From an uncultured Lachnospiraceae bacterium (GTDB taxonomy: Bacteria > Bacillota > Clostridia > Lachnospirales > Lachnospiraceae): DNA of 52,278 nucleotides. Position numbers and translations under genes: made by a program. The stretch is from assembly GCA_902793335.1 (NCBI GenBank), contig CADBCZ010000020.1, forward strand, positions 1-52,278, written 5' to 3'. Of this stretch, positions 8,371 to 17,474 are shown piece by piece; positions within the stretch are counted from its first letter, which is position 1; each line of letters opens with the position of its first letter. Below the pieces are notes generated by a model, which saw nothing but the letters and a program-made list of their open reading frames with translations, ran no database searches and was not told where the DNA came from.

Positions 8371-10341
8371 ATGAATAATTTAGAAGAAACATATGATGCC
8401 ATAGTAATTGGAGCAGGTCATGCAGGATGTGAGGCAGCACTTGCATTGGCGAGAATGGAAATAGAAACTATTATATTTACTGTAAGTATGGACAGTGTAG
8501 CAATGATGCCATGTAATCCAAATATTGGTGGATCTTCCAAGGGACATCTTGTAAGAGAGATAGATGCTCTTGGTGGTGAAATGGGAAAAAATATAGATAA
8601 GACTTATATTCAGTCTAAGATGCTTAATAAATCTAAAGGTCCTGCTGTTCATTCACTTAGAGCTCAGGCTGATAAAGTTGAATATACAAAACAGATGAGA
8701 ATTACAATGCAAAATACTGATCATCTGACTTTAAGACAAGCTGAAGTTGCTGAAATTATTGTTGAAGAATGTGTTAATAATGAAAATTTAATTACGGATA
8801 AAATAGATAATAATTCAGAGAATATTGGCAATAATAAACGTAAAGTAGTTCGTGGTGTACGTACCAAATCAGGAGCAACATATTATGCAAAAGCTGTTGT
8901 TATTTGTACCGGAGTATACTTAAACGCAAGATGTATATATGGTGATGTTGTTAATCACACAGGTCCTAACGGTCTTTCTGCTGCTACATTTCTTTCAGAT
9001 TCATTAGAAAAGAGTGGTATTCCTGTAAGACGTTTCAAAACCGGAACTCCTGCAAGAATTGATAAGAGAAGTATTGATTTTTCAAAAATGGAAGAACAGT
9101 TTGGTGACGAAGATATTACTCCTTTTTCATTTACTAACAATGCAGAAGATATAAAGAGAGAACAGATTAGTTGTTGGCTTACATATACTAATGAAAAGAC
9201 TCATGATATTATTAGAGCAAATATTGACAGATCACCATTATTTTCAGGTGCTATTGAAGGTACAGGTCCTAGATATTGTCCTTCAATTGAAGATAAGGTT
9301 ATGAAGTTTGCTGATAAGAACAGACATCAGGTATTTATTGAACCGGAAGGTGAATTTACTAATGAAATGTATATTGGTGGTATGAGTTCGTCTTTACCGG
9401 AAGATGTTCAATATGCAATGTATAGAAGTGTTCCTGGTTTAGAGAATGCGAAGATTGTTAGAAATGCATATGCTATAGAGTATGATTGTATTAATGCATT
9501 AATGCTTAAGCATACTTTGGAATTTAAAGATATTGATGGATTATATAGTGCCGGTCAGATGAATGGAAGTTCAGGTTATGAAGAGGCCGGAGCTCAGGGT
9601 ATTATGGCAGGAATAAATGCTGCCAGAAAAATTCAGGGTAAGAAAGAAGTAGTTCTTGATAGATCACAGGGATATATAGGTGTACTTATAGATGATCTTG
9701 TTACAAAGGAAACAAAAGAACCATATAGAATGATGACTTCGAGAGCAGAATACAGATTACTTCTTCGTCAGGACAATGCAGATCTTAGATTAACTGACAT
9801 TGGTCATGATATTGGACTTATTTCTGATGAGAGATATGAGAAATTTTGTGGTAAGAGAAATCTTATAAACAGTGAAGTTAAACGTCTTAGTGAAACAATG
9901 GTTGGTGGTAATAAAAGAATTCAGGAATTCCTCGAATCAAAAAACAGTACTTCACTAAAGACTGCTGTTTCTCTTGCAGATTTAATTAAGCGACCTGAAC
10001 TTGACTATGATTCAATTGCTGAGATAGATAGTGAGAGAGAGTCTGTTAAATCTACTGAGTTATATGAGAATAATATTTCTAAAGATGTAATTAATCAGAT
10101 TAATATTGAGATTAAATATGAGGGATACATCAGTAGACAACGCTCACAGGTTGATCATTTCAAAAAATTAGAGGGTAAAAGAATACCTGATAATATTGAT
10201 TATGATGATGTTAAGAATCTTCGTAAGGAAGCAAGACAGAAGTTAAATGATATACGTCCCGAAAATATCGGACAGGCATCAAGAATTTCAGGTGTATCAC
10301 CTGCAGATATTTCGGTATTATTGATATATCTTGGACAATAA
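8371..10341 (+). CDS. mnmG: tRNA uridine-5-carboxymethylaminomethyl modification enzyme MnmG
   Basis: FAD-dependent partner of MnmE in wobble-uridine modification. The protein opens with the dinucleotide-binding motif [18 protein letters not shown] and carries [31 protein letters not shown] and [19 protein letters not shown], all typical of MnmG/GidA. The C-terminal helical domain (about 550-656) ends [16 protein letters not shown]. The ATG at 8371 has GGAG nine bases upstream; an in-frame ATG at 8356 would add five residues but has no such site. An Asn-rich insertion (about 140-160) is unusual. Full length, 656 aa. Confidence 0.96.
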   Translation: MNNLEETYDAIVIGAGHAGCEAALALARMEIETIIFTVSMDSVAMMPCNPNIGGSSKGHLVREIDALGGEMGKNIDKTYIQSKMLNKSKGPAVHSLRAQADKVEYTKQMRITMQNTDHLTLRQAEVAEIIVEECVNNENLITDKIDNNSENIGNNKRKVVRGVRTKSGATYYAKAVVICTGVYLNARCIYGDVVNHTGPNGLSAATFLSDSLEKSGIPVRRFKTGTPARIDKRSIDFSKMEEQFGDEDITPFSFTNNAEDIKREQISCWLTYTNEKTHDIIRANIDRSPLFSGAIEGTGPRYCPSIEDKVMKFADKNRHQVFIEPEGEFTNEMYIGGMSSSLPEDVQYAMYRSVPGLENAKIVRNAYAIEYDCINALMLKHTLEFKDIDGLYSAGQMNGSSGYEEAGAQGIMAGINAARKIQGKKEVVLDRSQGYIGVLIDDLVTKETKEPYRMMTSRAEYRLLLRQDNADLRLTDIGHDIGLISDERYEKFCGKRNLINSEVKRLSETMVGGNKRIQEFLESKNSTSLKTAVSLADLIKRPELDYDSIAEIDSERESVKSTELYENNISKDVINQINIEIKYEGYISRQRSQVDHFKKLEGKRIPDNIDYDDVKNLRKEARQKLNDIRPENIGQASRISGVSPADISVLLIYLGQ

Positions 10342-10361
10342 TAAAATTAGAGGCGATTAAT

Positions 10362-10604
10362 TTGAATAAGTTATTTGTTATTCCTTCAATAATATTTTTT
10401 ATATTAGGGATAATAGGTTTAATTATTCCTATAGTACCACAGATACCGTTTTTTATTGTAAGTATATTATTTTTGGCTGCAGCTTCAGAGAAATTTAAAA
10501 GGTATATTATATCAACAAAAGTTTATAAGAAATATATTGAGAAATTTGTAAATAAACATGAGAAGCTTTCTGATATAATGAATGTTGATAATGATAAAAA
10601 TTAA
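10362..10604 (+). CDS. DUF454 (YbaN-like) small membrane protein
   Basis: 80-aa protein with two hydrophobic stretches, FVIPSIIFFILGIIGLIIPIVP and FFIVSILFLAAA, followed by a short basic soluble tail. The GxxGxxxPxxPxxPF pattern and the later FKRYI...YKKYIEKF region resemble the DUF454/YbaN family, whose function is unknown. It starts at TTG 10362 after an AGAGG site and sits 20 bases behind mnmG, so it is probably co-transcribed. Confidence 0.72.
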   Translation: MNKLFVIPSIIFFILGIIGLIIPIVPQIPFFIVSILFLAAASEKFKRYIISTKVYKKYIEKFVNKHEKLSDIMNVDNDKN

Positions 10605-10696
10605 TCTATGCATGTAGATAGAATAATATACTATAATGATTATACTGTAATGATAGTAAGATAATAAATATTTAAAACAAATAGACAGGATAAAGA

Positions 10697-11455
10697 ATGA
10701 TTATGGATAAATTAAAAAATCTTGCAAAGAATTATAATATAGAATTATCTGATAAACAGCTTGATATGTTTAGAAAGTATTATGAGATGCTTATAGAAAC
10801 TAATAAGGTTATGAATTTAACAGCTATTACAGAATTTGATGAAGTAATCACTAAACATTTTATTGATTCTTTATCTATTGCAGGTGTATATAGCGAAATA
10901 TTACAATATTCGGATGATAACAATGATGATAATAATGTGGATAATTCTATATTTAAATTGATTGATATAGGTACCGGAGCTGGTTTTCCCGGAATTCCTT
11001 TAAAGATAGCATTTCCTAAAATTGATGTAGTTCTTATGGATTCTTTAAATAAACGTGTGAAATTTTTAGAGAATGTAATTAATAAATTAGAGTTATCAAA
11101 TATTGTAGCAGTTCATGGAAGAGCAGAAGAGATGGCTCGTAATAAAGAGTATAGAGAATGTTTTGATTTATGTGTTAGTCGAGCTGTTGCTAATCTTTCA
11201 ACTTTGTCTGAATATTGTTTACCGTTTGTAAATATAAATGGTAAGTTTATATCATATAAAGCTTCTGATATTGAAGAAGAGGTAAATAATGCTAATAAAG
11301 CAATTACTACATTAGGTGGAAATTTAACCGAGGTTAAAAAGTTATCACTACCTGAAACAGATATAGAAAGAGCCTTTGTTATAATTGATAAAGTTAAAAA
11401 AACACCAAAGGTATACCCGCGTAAAGCAGGAACGGCTTCAAAAAATCCACTGTAA
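10697..11455 (+). CDS. rsmG: 16S rRNA (guanine527-N7)-methyltransferase RsmG
   Basis: Methylates G527 of 16S rRNA using S-adenosylmethionine. The SAM-binding loop LIDIGTGAGFPGIPLKIAFP and the family C-terminus YPRKAGTASKNPL are clear. There is an Asn/Asp-rich insertion (about 73-87, SDDNNDDNNVDNS) just before the SAM motif. An AGGA site precedes the ATG by 6 bases. 252 aa, slightly longer than typical because of the insertion. Last gene of the plus-strand block before a bidirectional terminator. Confidence 0.95.
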   Translation: MIMDKLKNLAKNYNIELSDKQLDMFRKYYEMLIETNKVMNLTAITEFDEVITKHFIDSLSIAGVYSEILQYSDDNNDDNNVDNSIFKLIDIGTGAGFPGIPLKIAFPKIDVVLMDSLNKRVKFLENVINKLELSNIVAVHGRAEEMARNKEYRECFDLCVSRAVANLSTLSEYCLPFVNINGKFISYKASDIEEEVNNANKAITTLGGNLTEVKKLSLPETDIERAFVIIDKVKKTPKVYPRKAGTASKNPL

Positions 11456-11483
11456 AATATAGAGTAAGCAATATAATTTAAAT

Positions 11484-11517
11484 AAAAAATACACTCATTG
11501 CAATGAGTGTATTTTTT
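11484..11517. terminator. bidirectional terminator between rsmG and the exonuclease gene
   Basis: A perfect palindrome: AAAAAATACACTCATTG followed immediately by CAATGAGTGTATTTTTT. It supplies a T run on both strands and lies between convergent genes; it overlaps the last codon of the minus-strand gene. Confidence 0.9.
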
Positions 11518-12475
11518 ATGAAGCATTTTGTTGCTTTTGATGACGCTTTTCTAATCGTCTTAATTGTAATTGTTTTTGTCTTACTTTGATTTTTTCGAAA
11601 TCTTTTTTACCGATTTTTTCAATTCTCTTTATAACAAATATTTCATCATACTTTGCCGGTTTAAACTTGATTTTTCCACACTGTAAACCATGTGTCCAAC
11701 ATCTACCAACACATACCTGATATGAATTATTAGAAAACCACTTTATTTTTGGTTTTAATTTTCTGCCGCATTTATAACAGTTCATTGATGAAACTTTACT
11801 ATCTTCCATAGCTGTTATCTTATCCGGAAATGTACGACTGATGTATTCAACATAATTGTTATGTTGAACTGTAATTTCTTCTTCCTCACATGTCGGATAG
11901 TGATAACAGTCAATGCTACACATATCAGATAATTTACGATGACTTATTTTTTGAAAAACCTTGGCAGTGTAATAGGCATCATTTTTTGCACAATGGAATT
12001 GGCCATCTACAGGTATTTTCATCTTCTCAACGGCTTTTTCCAAACTGAGATGAATATTAGAATCACCTAATTTGGTTTTTGCATATATCTCCTGAATATT
12101 ATAATATTTAAGAGGAGATGGCAGTTGATCAAAAAAATAGTAGTCCATATTCTGTTGTAGGTGAATCAGATCCAAAGTACCCCAGGTACAGAAAATGTAA
12201 TCCTCACCGCACCAGTTCTCAAATTCTTTATATACTTCCTCAAAAGGGCGTCCCGTTCTAAGTAGAGTTTCATCATAATTCAATAAATCTCTTATAGCCG
12301 GGTGTAAATGACGATGTAATCTCGGTTTAACAATACTTCCATATTGATCTACCAGATTAAAATTATCATCTAACTTGGCGGCACCTATTTCGATTACTTC
12401 AAATGGGAGATGCTTTGAATTTTTGCTGTCTTTTCGACCTTGGTTCCATTCAAGATCTAAAACTATGTAATTCAT
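11516..12475 (-). CDS. DEDDh-family 3'-5' exonuclease with C-terminal cysteine cluster
   Basis: 319-aa protein whose first 180 residues form an RNase T/DnaQ-type exonuclease domain: Exo I IVLDLEWN (D and E metal ligands), Exo II around TWGTLDLIHLQQNM, Exo III HCAKNDAYY (H-x4-D, so DEDDh class). After residue 230 a zinc-ribbon-like cluster is visible, CYKCGR ... CVGRCW ... LQCGK, then a Lys/Arg-rich tail suited to nucleic-acid binding. Substrate unknown; KapD-like or oligoribonuclease-like roles are possible. Good AGAGGAA site before the ATG. Confidence 0.8.
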   Translation of the reverse strand: MNYIVLDLEWNQGRKDSKNSKHLPFEVIEIGAAKLDDNFNLVDQYGSIVKPRLHRHLHPAIRDLLNYDETLLRTGRPFEEVYKEFENWCGEDYIFCTWGTLDLIHLQQNMDYYFFDQLPSPLKYYNIQEIYAKTKLGDSNIHLSLEKAVEKMKIPVDGQFHCAKNDAYYTAKVFQKISHRKLSDMCSIDCYHYPTCEEEEITVQHNNYVEYISRTFPDKITAMEDSKVSSMNCYKCGRKLKPKIKWFSNNSYQVCVGRCWTHGLQCGKIKFKPAKYDEIFVIKRIEKIGKKDFEKIKVRQKQLQLRRLEKRHQKQQNAS

Positions 12476-12492
12476 ATTCTTCCTCTAAAGTA

Positions 12493-13065
12493 TTAATTAG
12501 CACGCATTCTTCTGACATTGTCATTGTTGTCATTATAGTATGCATCTAATGTTTTATTAATTTCTTCCAATATTTCAATAGTTTCTTTTGAAGTGTTGGT
12601 TGTATTACCATTTAACTGAACAAGTAATTTTGAAATTCTGTCCGAACTGTTGAGATTCTTATTGCTGTTTTCCTGAGCTTTCTTAATCAGTATCTTTGTA
12701 CATAATTTCTGTTGTTCGATAAGCTCGCCATTTAACTTCTTATTTTCTTCCTGCAGTTCTTTAATCTGTGCAATCAACGCATTGTTCTGTTTGGTACTTG
12801 ATGACTCTTCACGTTTTGCAACAGAGTAGATACCTTTTTCAACTTTAACTAATTCAGTCTGTTTGTCCATGTTAGCTTCTGATATTTCATCGATTTTCTT
12901 GACAATGCTGTCAACCAGAAAATATGTGTCAGCAACGGCAATTAAACCAAAGATGATTATCAATTGCAACATTTCATGCATGTTAACGATTAAGTATAAT
13001 GTTATTAACATTGAAGCTATAAATCCGACTGCACTAAAAGTAAGATTTGACTTTTTACTATTCAT
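12493..13065 (-). CDS. membrane-anchored coiled-coil protein, unknown function
   Basis: 190-aa protein not recognised as a named family. Two hydrophobic helices (about 9-30 and 33-52) are followed by a predicted cytoplasmic coiled coil (about 55-125: heptad-rich, QNNALIAQIKELQEENKKLNGELIEQ) and a Ser/Asn-rich tail. It starts after TTGGAGGT. The 17-base gap to the exonuclease gene suggests an operon. Confidence 0.6.
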   Translation of the reverse strand: MNSKKSNLTFSAVGFIASMLITLYLIVNMHEMLQLIIIFGLIAVADTYFLVDSIVKKIDEISEANMDKQTELVKVEKGIYSVAKREESSSTKQNNALIAQIKELQEENKKLNGELIEQQKLCTKILIKKAQENSNKNLNSSDRISKLLVQLNGNTTNTSKETIEILEEINKTLDAYYNDNNDNVRRMRAN

Positions 13066-13206
13066 ATCCTACCTCCAAATTAAATCTGTATAATAATATA
13101 GTGTATAAATGGACACTAATCATGATATATTATAACCTATTGTTATGTAAATGTCGATAAGATTTTATTATGCTCAAATATATTGTTACAATATATTTAA
13201 AAAGAA

Positions 13207-13220
13207 TTAACCGTAGTTAA
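13207..13220. repeat. TTAACCGTAGTTAA palindrome, copy 1
   Basis: Near-palindromic 14-mer in the gap upstream of the minus-strand membrane protein gene. Identical copy at 15843-15856 and a one-base variant at 23306-23319. Possible regulator-binding site; role unknown. Confidence 0.4.
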
Positions 13221-13233
13221 ATTTATAAAAATA

Positions 13234-13263
13234 GCAATGATCAATATTAGCATTAATCATTGC
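13234..13263 (-). terminator. terminator after tRNA-Arg
   Basis: On the minus strand GCAATGAT (13263-13256) pairs with ATCATTGC (13241-13234) and is followed by TATTTTTATAAA. It lies just 3' of the tRNA. Confidence 0.7.
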
Positions 13264-13275
13264 CATTTATAACAG

Positions 13276-13347
13276 CGTTCCTAGAGGGAATCGAACCCCC
13301 AACAATCCCTTAGGAGGGGACCGTTATATCCGTTTAACTATAGGAAC
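13276..13347 (-). tRNA. tRNA-Arg (anticodon CCU)
   Basis: Reading the minus strand, acceptor arm GTTCCTA pairs with TAGGAAC, discriminator G. The D arm contains TAGTTAAACGGATATAAC, the anticodon loop is CTCCTAA (anticodon CCT), and the T arm is GGGGG-TTCGATT-CCCTC. It decodes AGG. CCA is not encoded and must be added enzymatically. It is a single gene with its own terminator. Confidence 0.93.
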
Positions 13348-13403
13348 AAATATTGTTGTAACGAGTTGTTACAGTTTCAATAGAAATTATTATTGTTATG
13401 TTG

Positions 13404-14288
13404 TTACTTGAATTGAACCTGTCCTTGTAACCAGATAACTCCTTTGAAACGTCTGCCTACTTTGGGTTCACCTTCTAAGTCTATTGAGTTGATTGCAACA
13501 TTAATATATATGTCGTTACACAACACAGTAAGATTATACACCATTTCTTCAGAAATTTCATTATTTATTTTATCAATTTTTTTAATTATTCCGAGAATAG
13601 AATAATGTTCATTATCTATACCATACGGAATGAAATATGTGTCTATTACTGTGAATAAATCCTCATCTTTGATTCTCTTTGTGGCAAGAGAGTAGGTATC
13701 CATATCGTCGAGTGTGAGATCTTCTAATGCATCCATATCACCGGATCGCGCTTTTGCAATCAGGTTTCTTCTTTCTTTATTGCTAATCGGTTGTTTCTCA
13801 TATGGAAGAGACATCTTATCAAGATGAACTCCGTAAAGAATTCTTCCATTTAATGAAAGAGCTCCAAATTTAACTCTCTTAGGATTTTTGAAGTAATCAT
13901 TTAACCAGATACTTCTTACATAATCTACAACATTTTGTAATTTATAGATAAGAGTTATTCCTAAGTTATAGTCATCAGAAATGGCGGAATATGCTTCCAT
14001 ATCTGTATGACCGTCAATCTGTATTTCGGGTTGAACCGAGGTAGTCTTTCCAATACAATAAGGAAATGCATTATCGACCATGATAGTACCGGAGTTATCA
14101 CATTCTGCAATAACTGACAATCCAATTCCGCCACCGATATTGTGGAAGACCTGTATTAATTTTGTGTTTGAAGATACATCAATTTCCCTTCTATCAGTAG
14201 CTTCCTTGAGTGCAGTTTTTATCAGGGTATTTTGTTCTATCTTATTTCTTAATTTGCTATATCCGATAGCACGAAAATAACTATGCAT
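13404..14288 (-). CDS. DUF3881 family protein
   Basis: 294-aa soluble protein resembling DUF3881, a family found mainly in Lachnospiraceae and relatives (start MHSYFRAIGYSKLRNK; central GGGIGLSVIAECD and PEIQIDGHTDMEAYSAISDD; later SLNGRILYGVHLDKM). No catalytic motif is evident; it includes an acidic helical middle (about 165-200) and a beta-rich end. AGGAGG lies 7 bases before the ATG. It lies between tRNA-Arg and DUF4446-parB-parA on the same strand. Function unknown. Confidence 0.68.
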   Translation of the reverse strand: MHSYFRAIGYSKLRNKIEQNTLIKTALKEATDRREIDVSSNTKLIQVFHNIGGGIGLSVIAECDNSGTIMVDNAFPYCIGKTTSVQPEIQIDGHTDMEAYSAISDDYNLGITLIYKLQNVVDYVRSIWLNDYFKNPKRVKFGALSLNGRILYGVHLDKMSLPYEKQPISNKERRNLIAKARSGDMDALEDLTLDDMDTYSLATKRIKDEDLFTVIDTYFIPYGIDNEHYSILGIIKKIDKINNEISEEMVYNLTVLCNDIYINVAINSIDLEGEPKVGRRFKGVIWLQGQVQFK

Positions 14289-14300
14289 TAATGCCTCCTG

Positions 14301-14864
14301 TTATTGACCAATTTCCGGTTTACGTTCTTCACGTTTTTTTGCAGCTTCTTTAGCTCCATCTGTTCCCATTGCAACGTTTAATGCCAGTCTTTCTTCCTCA
14401 GACAAAATGTAATAGGATTCTTCATTAGTTACTTCTTTACAATAAGTGTAACAGCCTTCTCTGCTGTGCATTGAAGTTATTATAATTCCATCATGATTTT
14501 CTGTGAGAAGCGCTAAGGAAAAGCTTAGTTTTCCTGACATCTCTTTAAATGCATCATATTTAACAAGACCAATTTTGCAAAAAGTTGATAAAAATTTATC
14601 ATTGATTGCCTGTATATCTTTGTTTTGACGTTTTTCGTTTTTGACAACTTGTCTAATCTCATTAAATCTTTTTATAATCACCTGTTCAAGATTAGCAGCA
14701 TCGTTACCTGTTGTGAATTTTGATAATCTTTTATTAAGCTTGTTGTACTTTGAAAAAACTGTAATAATTAAAATAAACTGAATAACTACAAGTAGTATTA
14801 AAATGATTACAATTAAATCTGTTCCAACACCTATTTGATTAAAAATATCTGATCCAAATATCAT
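14301..14864 (-). CDS. DUF4446 family membrane-anchored protein
   Basis: Protein of about 187 aa with one N-terminal transmembrane helix (LIVIILILLVVIQFILIITVF), a short coiled coil (about 40-80) and a globular domain containing KYDAFKEMSGKLSFSLALL and GIIITSMHSREGCYTYCKEV, which match the DUF4446 family often encoded directly after parB in Clostridia. The second ATG (14864) is preferred: AAAGG abuts the first ATG but is 9 bases from the second. Function unknown; the context suggests a link to chromosome segregation or the membrane. Confidence 0.75.
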   Translation of the reverse strand: MIFGSDIFNQIGVGTDLIVIILILLVVIQFILIITVFSKYNKLNKRLSKFTTGNDAANLEQVIIKRFNEIRQVVKNEKRQNKDIQAINDKFLSTFCKIGLVKYDAFKEMSGKLSFSLALLTENHDGIIITSMHSREGCYTYCKEVTNEESYYILSEEERLALNVAMGTDGAKEAAKKREERKPEIGQ

Positions 14865-14879
14865 AATATTCATCCTTTG

Positions 14880-15791
14880 TTAATTTTGAATTGAATATAT
14901 CATTTCCATAATATGTTCCAGCTCTTCTTTAGAAAAATATTCAATTTCAATTTTTCCTTTTTCATTATTTTTTGCTTTAATGGTTGTTTTAGCTCCAAGT
15001 TTATATTTGAATTTTTCTTCTAAGTCTTTATATAAGAAAGATAAATCTTCTTCTGTGGCAGAAGATTCATTTTTTGGAGAAGACGAATCGTTGAGTAACT
15101 TTTTTACCAGTTTCTCAGTCTCTCTTACAGATAATCTTTCATCAAAGACTTTACATGCAGTTTCATATTGTAACTCAGGATCTTCTATACCTAATAATGC
15201 TCTGGCATGACCATTAGATAGTTTCTCATCTATTACCATTTCCTGAACCTGTTCACTAAGCTTTAATAATCTAAGAGTATTAGTGATTGCTGTTCGGCTT
15301 TTGGAAACTCTTTCTGCTACATCATCCTGTTTTAAATTGAACTCATTAATCAATTTCTGATATGCAAGAGCTTCTTCAATAGGATTTAAGTCTTCTCTTT
15401 GAATATTCTCAATCAATCCTATTTCTAATACTTCCTGATCAGTATAGTCTTTGATGATTACAGGTACTTCTTTAAGACCTGCTTTCATAGCTGCACGCCA
15501 ACGTCTCTCACCTGAAACAAGTAGATAATATTTTTTTCTTTTTGTAACAACAAGTGGTTCTATAATACCGTGCTGTGTAATAGAATCAGCCAGTTCCTGA
15601 ATAGAATCTTCATTAAACTGTTTTCTTGGTTGATCTTTATTAATTTCAATATCTTTAATTTTTAATGTAATTTCTTTCGGAACTTCTTTAATAACTTCCT
15701 TGATAACTTCTTTAGTACCTGTTTTTTTACTCTGAGAAGTATTAACTCCCAGCATTGTATCTAAACCACTGCCCAATCCTTTTCTTGGCAT
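14880..15791 (-). CDS. parB: chromosome-partitioning protein ParB (Spo0J)
   Basis: CTP-dependent DNA clamp that loads at parS and organises the origin region. 303 aa: N-terminal CTPase domain with NKDQPRKQF and the SGERRWRA motif (about 105-112), a KorB-type helix-turn-helix region (EEALAYQKLINEFNLKQDDVAERVSKSRTAITN), and a C-terminal dimerisation part. Two perfect parS sites lie just upstream beyond parA. GGAGG precedes the ATG. The pair runs toward oriC, opposite to the plus-strand housekeeping genes. Confidence 0.96.
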   Translation of the reverse strand: MPRKGLGSGLDTMLGVNTSQSKKTGTKEVIKEVIKEVPKEITLKIKDIEINKDQPRKQFNEDSIQELADSITQHGIIEPLVVTKRKKYYLLVSGERRWRAAMKAGLKEVPVIIKDYTDQEVLEIGLIENIQREDLNPIEEALAYQKLINEFNLKQDDVAERVSKSRTAITNTLRLLKLSEQVQEMVIDEKLSNGHARALLGIEDPELQYETACKVFDERLSVRETEKLVKKLLNDSSSPKNESSATEEDLSFLYKDLEEKFKYKLGAKTTIKAKNNEKGKIEIEYFSKEELEHIMEMIYSIQN

Positions 15792-15842
15792 TTTACATAT
15801 CCTCCAAATTATATTTAACTATAACTAAAAATATTCTTAAAA

Positions 15843-15856
15843 TTAACCGTAGTTAA
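15843..15856. repeat. TTAACCGTAGTTAA palindrome, copy 2
   Basis: Identical to the copy at 13207-13220. It lies in the 89-base parA-parB gap, about 52 bases upstream of the parB start, a plausible position for a regulatory site. Confidence 0.4.
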
Positions 15857-15880
15857 AATTAAGTTTGATTTAAATCTTAT

Positions 15881-16648
15881 TTAGAAATTAGTATTAGCAA
15901 TTACCTCATCTGCTAATAATCTATAACTTTCCGCTCCGGTGCTTTTTGAGTCATAAGTTATTATTGGCATACCATGACTTGGTGCTTCTGCCAGACGCAC
16001 ATTTCTTGGGATTATTGTTTTATATACATTTTGATTGAGGTTATCCTTAACATTTTCTACAACCTGAAGTGAAAGATTTGTTCTTGAATCATACATAGTA
16101 AATACTACGCCTTCTAATTTCAAGTTTTTGTTCAGTTTTTGTTGTATCAATTCAATTGTATGTATTAACTGTGATAATCCATCTAGTGCAAAAAATTCAC
16201 ATTGAATTGGCACTAATACTGTATCTGCTGCAGTCATTGAATTAATTGTTAACATACCAAGCGCTGGTGGACAATCAATGATTACATAATCATATCTGTT
16301 TTTGATTTTACTTAGAATATTTTTAAGTATGAATTGGGTGTCCTGTTTACCAATAAATTCTACTTCGGCACCTGCTAGAAATTTGTTTGCAGGAAGTAAA
16401 TTAAGTCCCGGAAATACATCTATTAATAATGCTTGACCTACATTAATTTCGTCTAACATTACATCATGTATTGTATATTCCAGTTCATCTTTGTTAATTC
16501 CAAATCCAATTGTTAAATGTCCTTGTGGATCCATATCAACAGCTAATATTTTAAACCCTTTTTCTGCCAAACAAGCCGCAAGATTTACTGAGGTTGTAGT
16601 CTTACCGACTCCACCTTTTTGATTGGCTACTGCTATTATTCTTCCCAT
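15881..16648 (-). CDS. parA: chromosome-partitioning ATPase ParA (Soj)
   Basis: 255-aa Walker-type ATPase that works with ParB in origin segregation and, in B. subtilis, controls DnaA. Deviant Walker A KGGVGKTTTSVNLA (with the signature first Lys), Walker A' MDPQG and Walker B YVIIDCPPALG are clear. AAGGAAG lies before the ATG. Upstream of parB on the same strand with an 89-base gap. Confidence 0.96.
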   Translation of the reverse strand: MGRIIAVANQKGGVGKTTTSVNLAACLAEKGFKILAVDMDPQGHLTIGFGINKDELEYTIHDVMLDEINVGQALLIDVFPGLNLLPANKFLAGAEVEFIGKQDTQFILKNILSKIKNRYDYVIIDCPPALGMLTINSMTAADTVLVPIQCEFFALDGLSQLIHTIELIQQKLNKNLKLEGVVFTMYDSRTNLSLQVVENVKDNLNQNVYKTIIPRNVRLAEAPSHGMPIITYDSKSTGAESYRLLADEVIANTNF

Positions 16649-16863
16649 TTTTATTTCTTCCTTTTTAAGTTATGTGCTTTGTCATTATATAATGTAAATT
16701 ATTTATTGTTTACATATGGGCATTCGCAAAATATCCGATATAACACAGAAGTGTAAATATCGGCTACCTTGCACATTATATCATAATAAGGAAAAAAGAG
16801 AAAGACGACATATAGTAAAATATTTTTTTTACAACACAAGTTATTGAATATTATTGAATAAGA

Positions 16864-16879
16864 TGTTTCACGTGAAACA
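16864..16879. promoter_or_regulatory. parS: parS site 1
   Basis: TGTTTCACGTGAAACA, a perfect 16-bp palindrome identical to the consensus ParB-binding site of Firmicutes, about 215 bases upstream of parA. Confidence 0.95.
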
Positions 16880-17025
16880 TTTTAATGAATTATGATATTT
16901 GTATAAGATGTTAATATGATAGTCACTCGAATATACGATAGATTTGTTAAAAATCTTCATAGGTTTTGAAATTGTCAACAGTTTCAGTGACGGCAATAAT
17001 TACTTCAAGACCTGCAACATAAGAA

Positions 17026-17074
17026 ATGCCCTGTCTCTAAGCTAATGCATAGCATTTGCTAAGAGACAGGACAT
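17026..17074. repeat. 23-bp near-perfect hairpin related to the element near argS
   Basis: The left arm 17026-17048 (ATGCCCTGTCTCTAAGCTA...) pairs with 17052-17074 with three mismatches and a 3-base loop. The same GCCCTGTCTCTAA ... ATGC / GCAT ... CTAAGAGA arrangement occurs inside the element at 49281-49517. No T run follows either end, so it is not a usual terminator. Confidence 0.6.
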
Positions 17075-17326
17075 CGCGTTATCATTTAATTATGTAGCAA
17101 TACTAAACTCACAAATATTATAATAAAATATGCGTTTGTAACTAAGTAGGTACATAACGCCAGATCTAACTTCATTCGTTAATTGTTATTAAATATACTG
17201 ACGCACTGAAAAACCATCTGCAATCTGTTAACTTTCAGATATTTTTTTTTATATAATGATATAGCGTAAAATTTTATACTTATCGTTCTGTTTTATGGCT
17301 AGAGGTATTTTGTTTGTTTATTTTTT

Positions 17327-17407
17327 TAAGGTTATTAATTAGTTAGGTTTGTAGTTCACAGATAGCACATATATGTGTGTCAGTGATACAACTAATTAAT
17401 AACCTTA
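17327..17407. repeat. perfect 18-bp inverted repeat, 45-base spacer
   Basis: TAAGGTTATTAATTAGTT (17327-17344) and its exact reverse complement (17390-17407). The spacer contains CACATATATGTG. The left arm is preceded by seven T's, but no T run follows the stem in either reading direction, so it does not look like a terminator of pyrC. Possibly a miniature inverted-repeat element or a binding structure. Confidence 0.65.
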
Positions 17408-17446
17408 CGTCATATAAACAGTTCGACAAATCCTATTATGTAGAGA

Positions 17447-17462
17447 TGTTTCACGTGAAACA
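17447..17462. promoter_or_regulatory. parS: parS site 2
   Basis: A second perfect TGTTTCACGTGAAACA, 583 bases from site 1 and 12 bases beyond the pyrC stop codon. Confidence 0.95.
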
Positions 17463-17474
17463 TTTATATAATAA

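Larger units (their letters stand above)
16649..17474. other. parA-pyrC intergenic region with two parS sites and repeats
   Basis: About 825 bases without a gene. It holds two perfect parS sites, a 23-bp imperfect stem (17026-17074), a perfect 18-bp inverted repeat with a 45-base loop (17327-17407), and a weaker stem CCGATAT...ATATCGG near 16735-16765. The rest is AT-rich, unassigned sequence. It looks like a centromere-like spacer that has collected small palindromic elements. Confidence 0.7.

Noticed and set aside
16719-16770. Possible third copy of the palindromic element (GGCATTCGCAAAAT near parA)
   Set aside because: Only one end-like sequence is visible, with no partner end, inner arms or target duplication.
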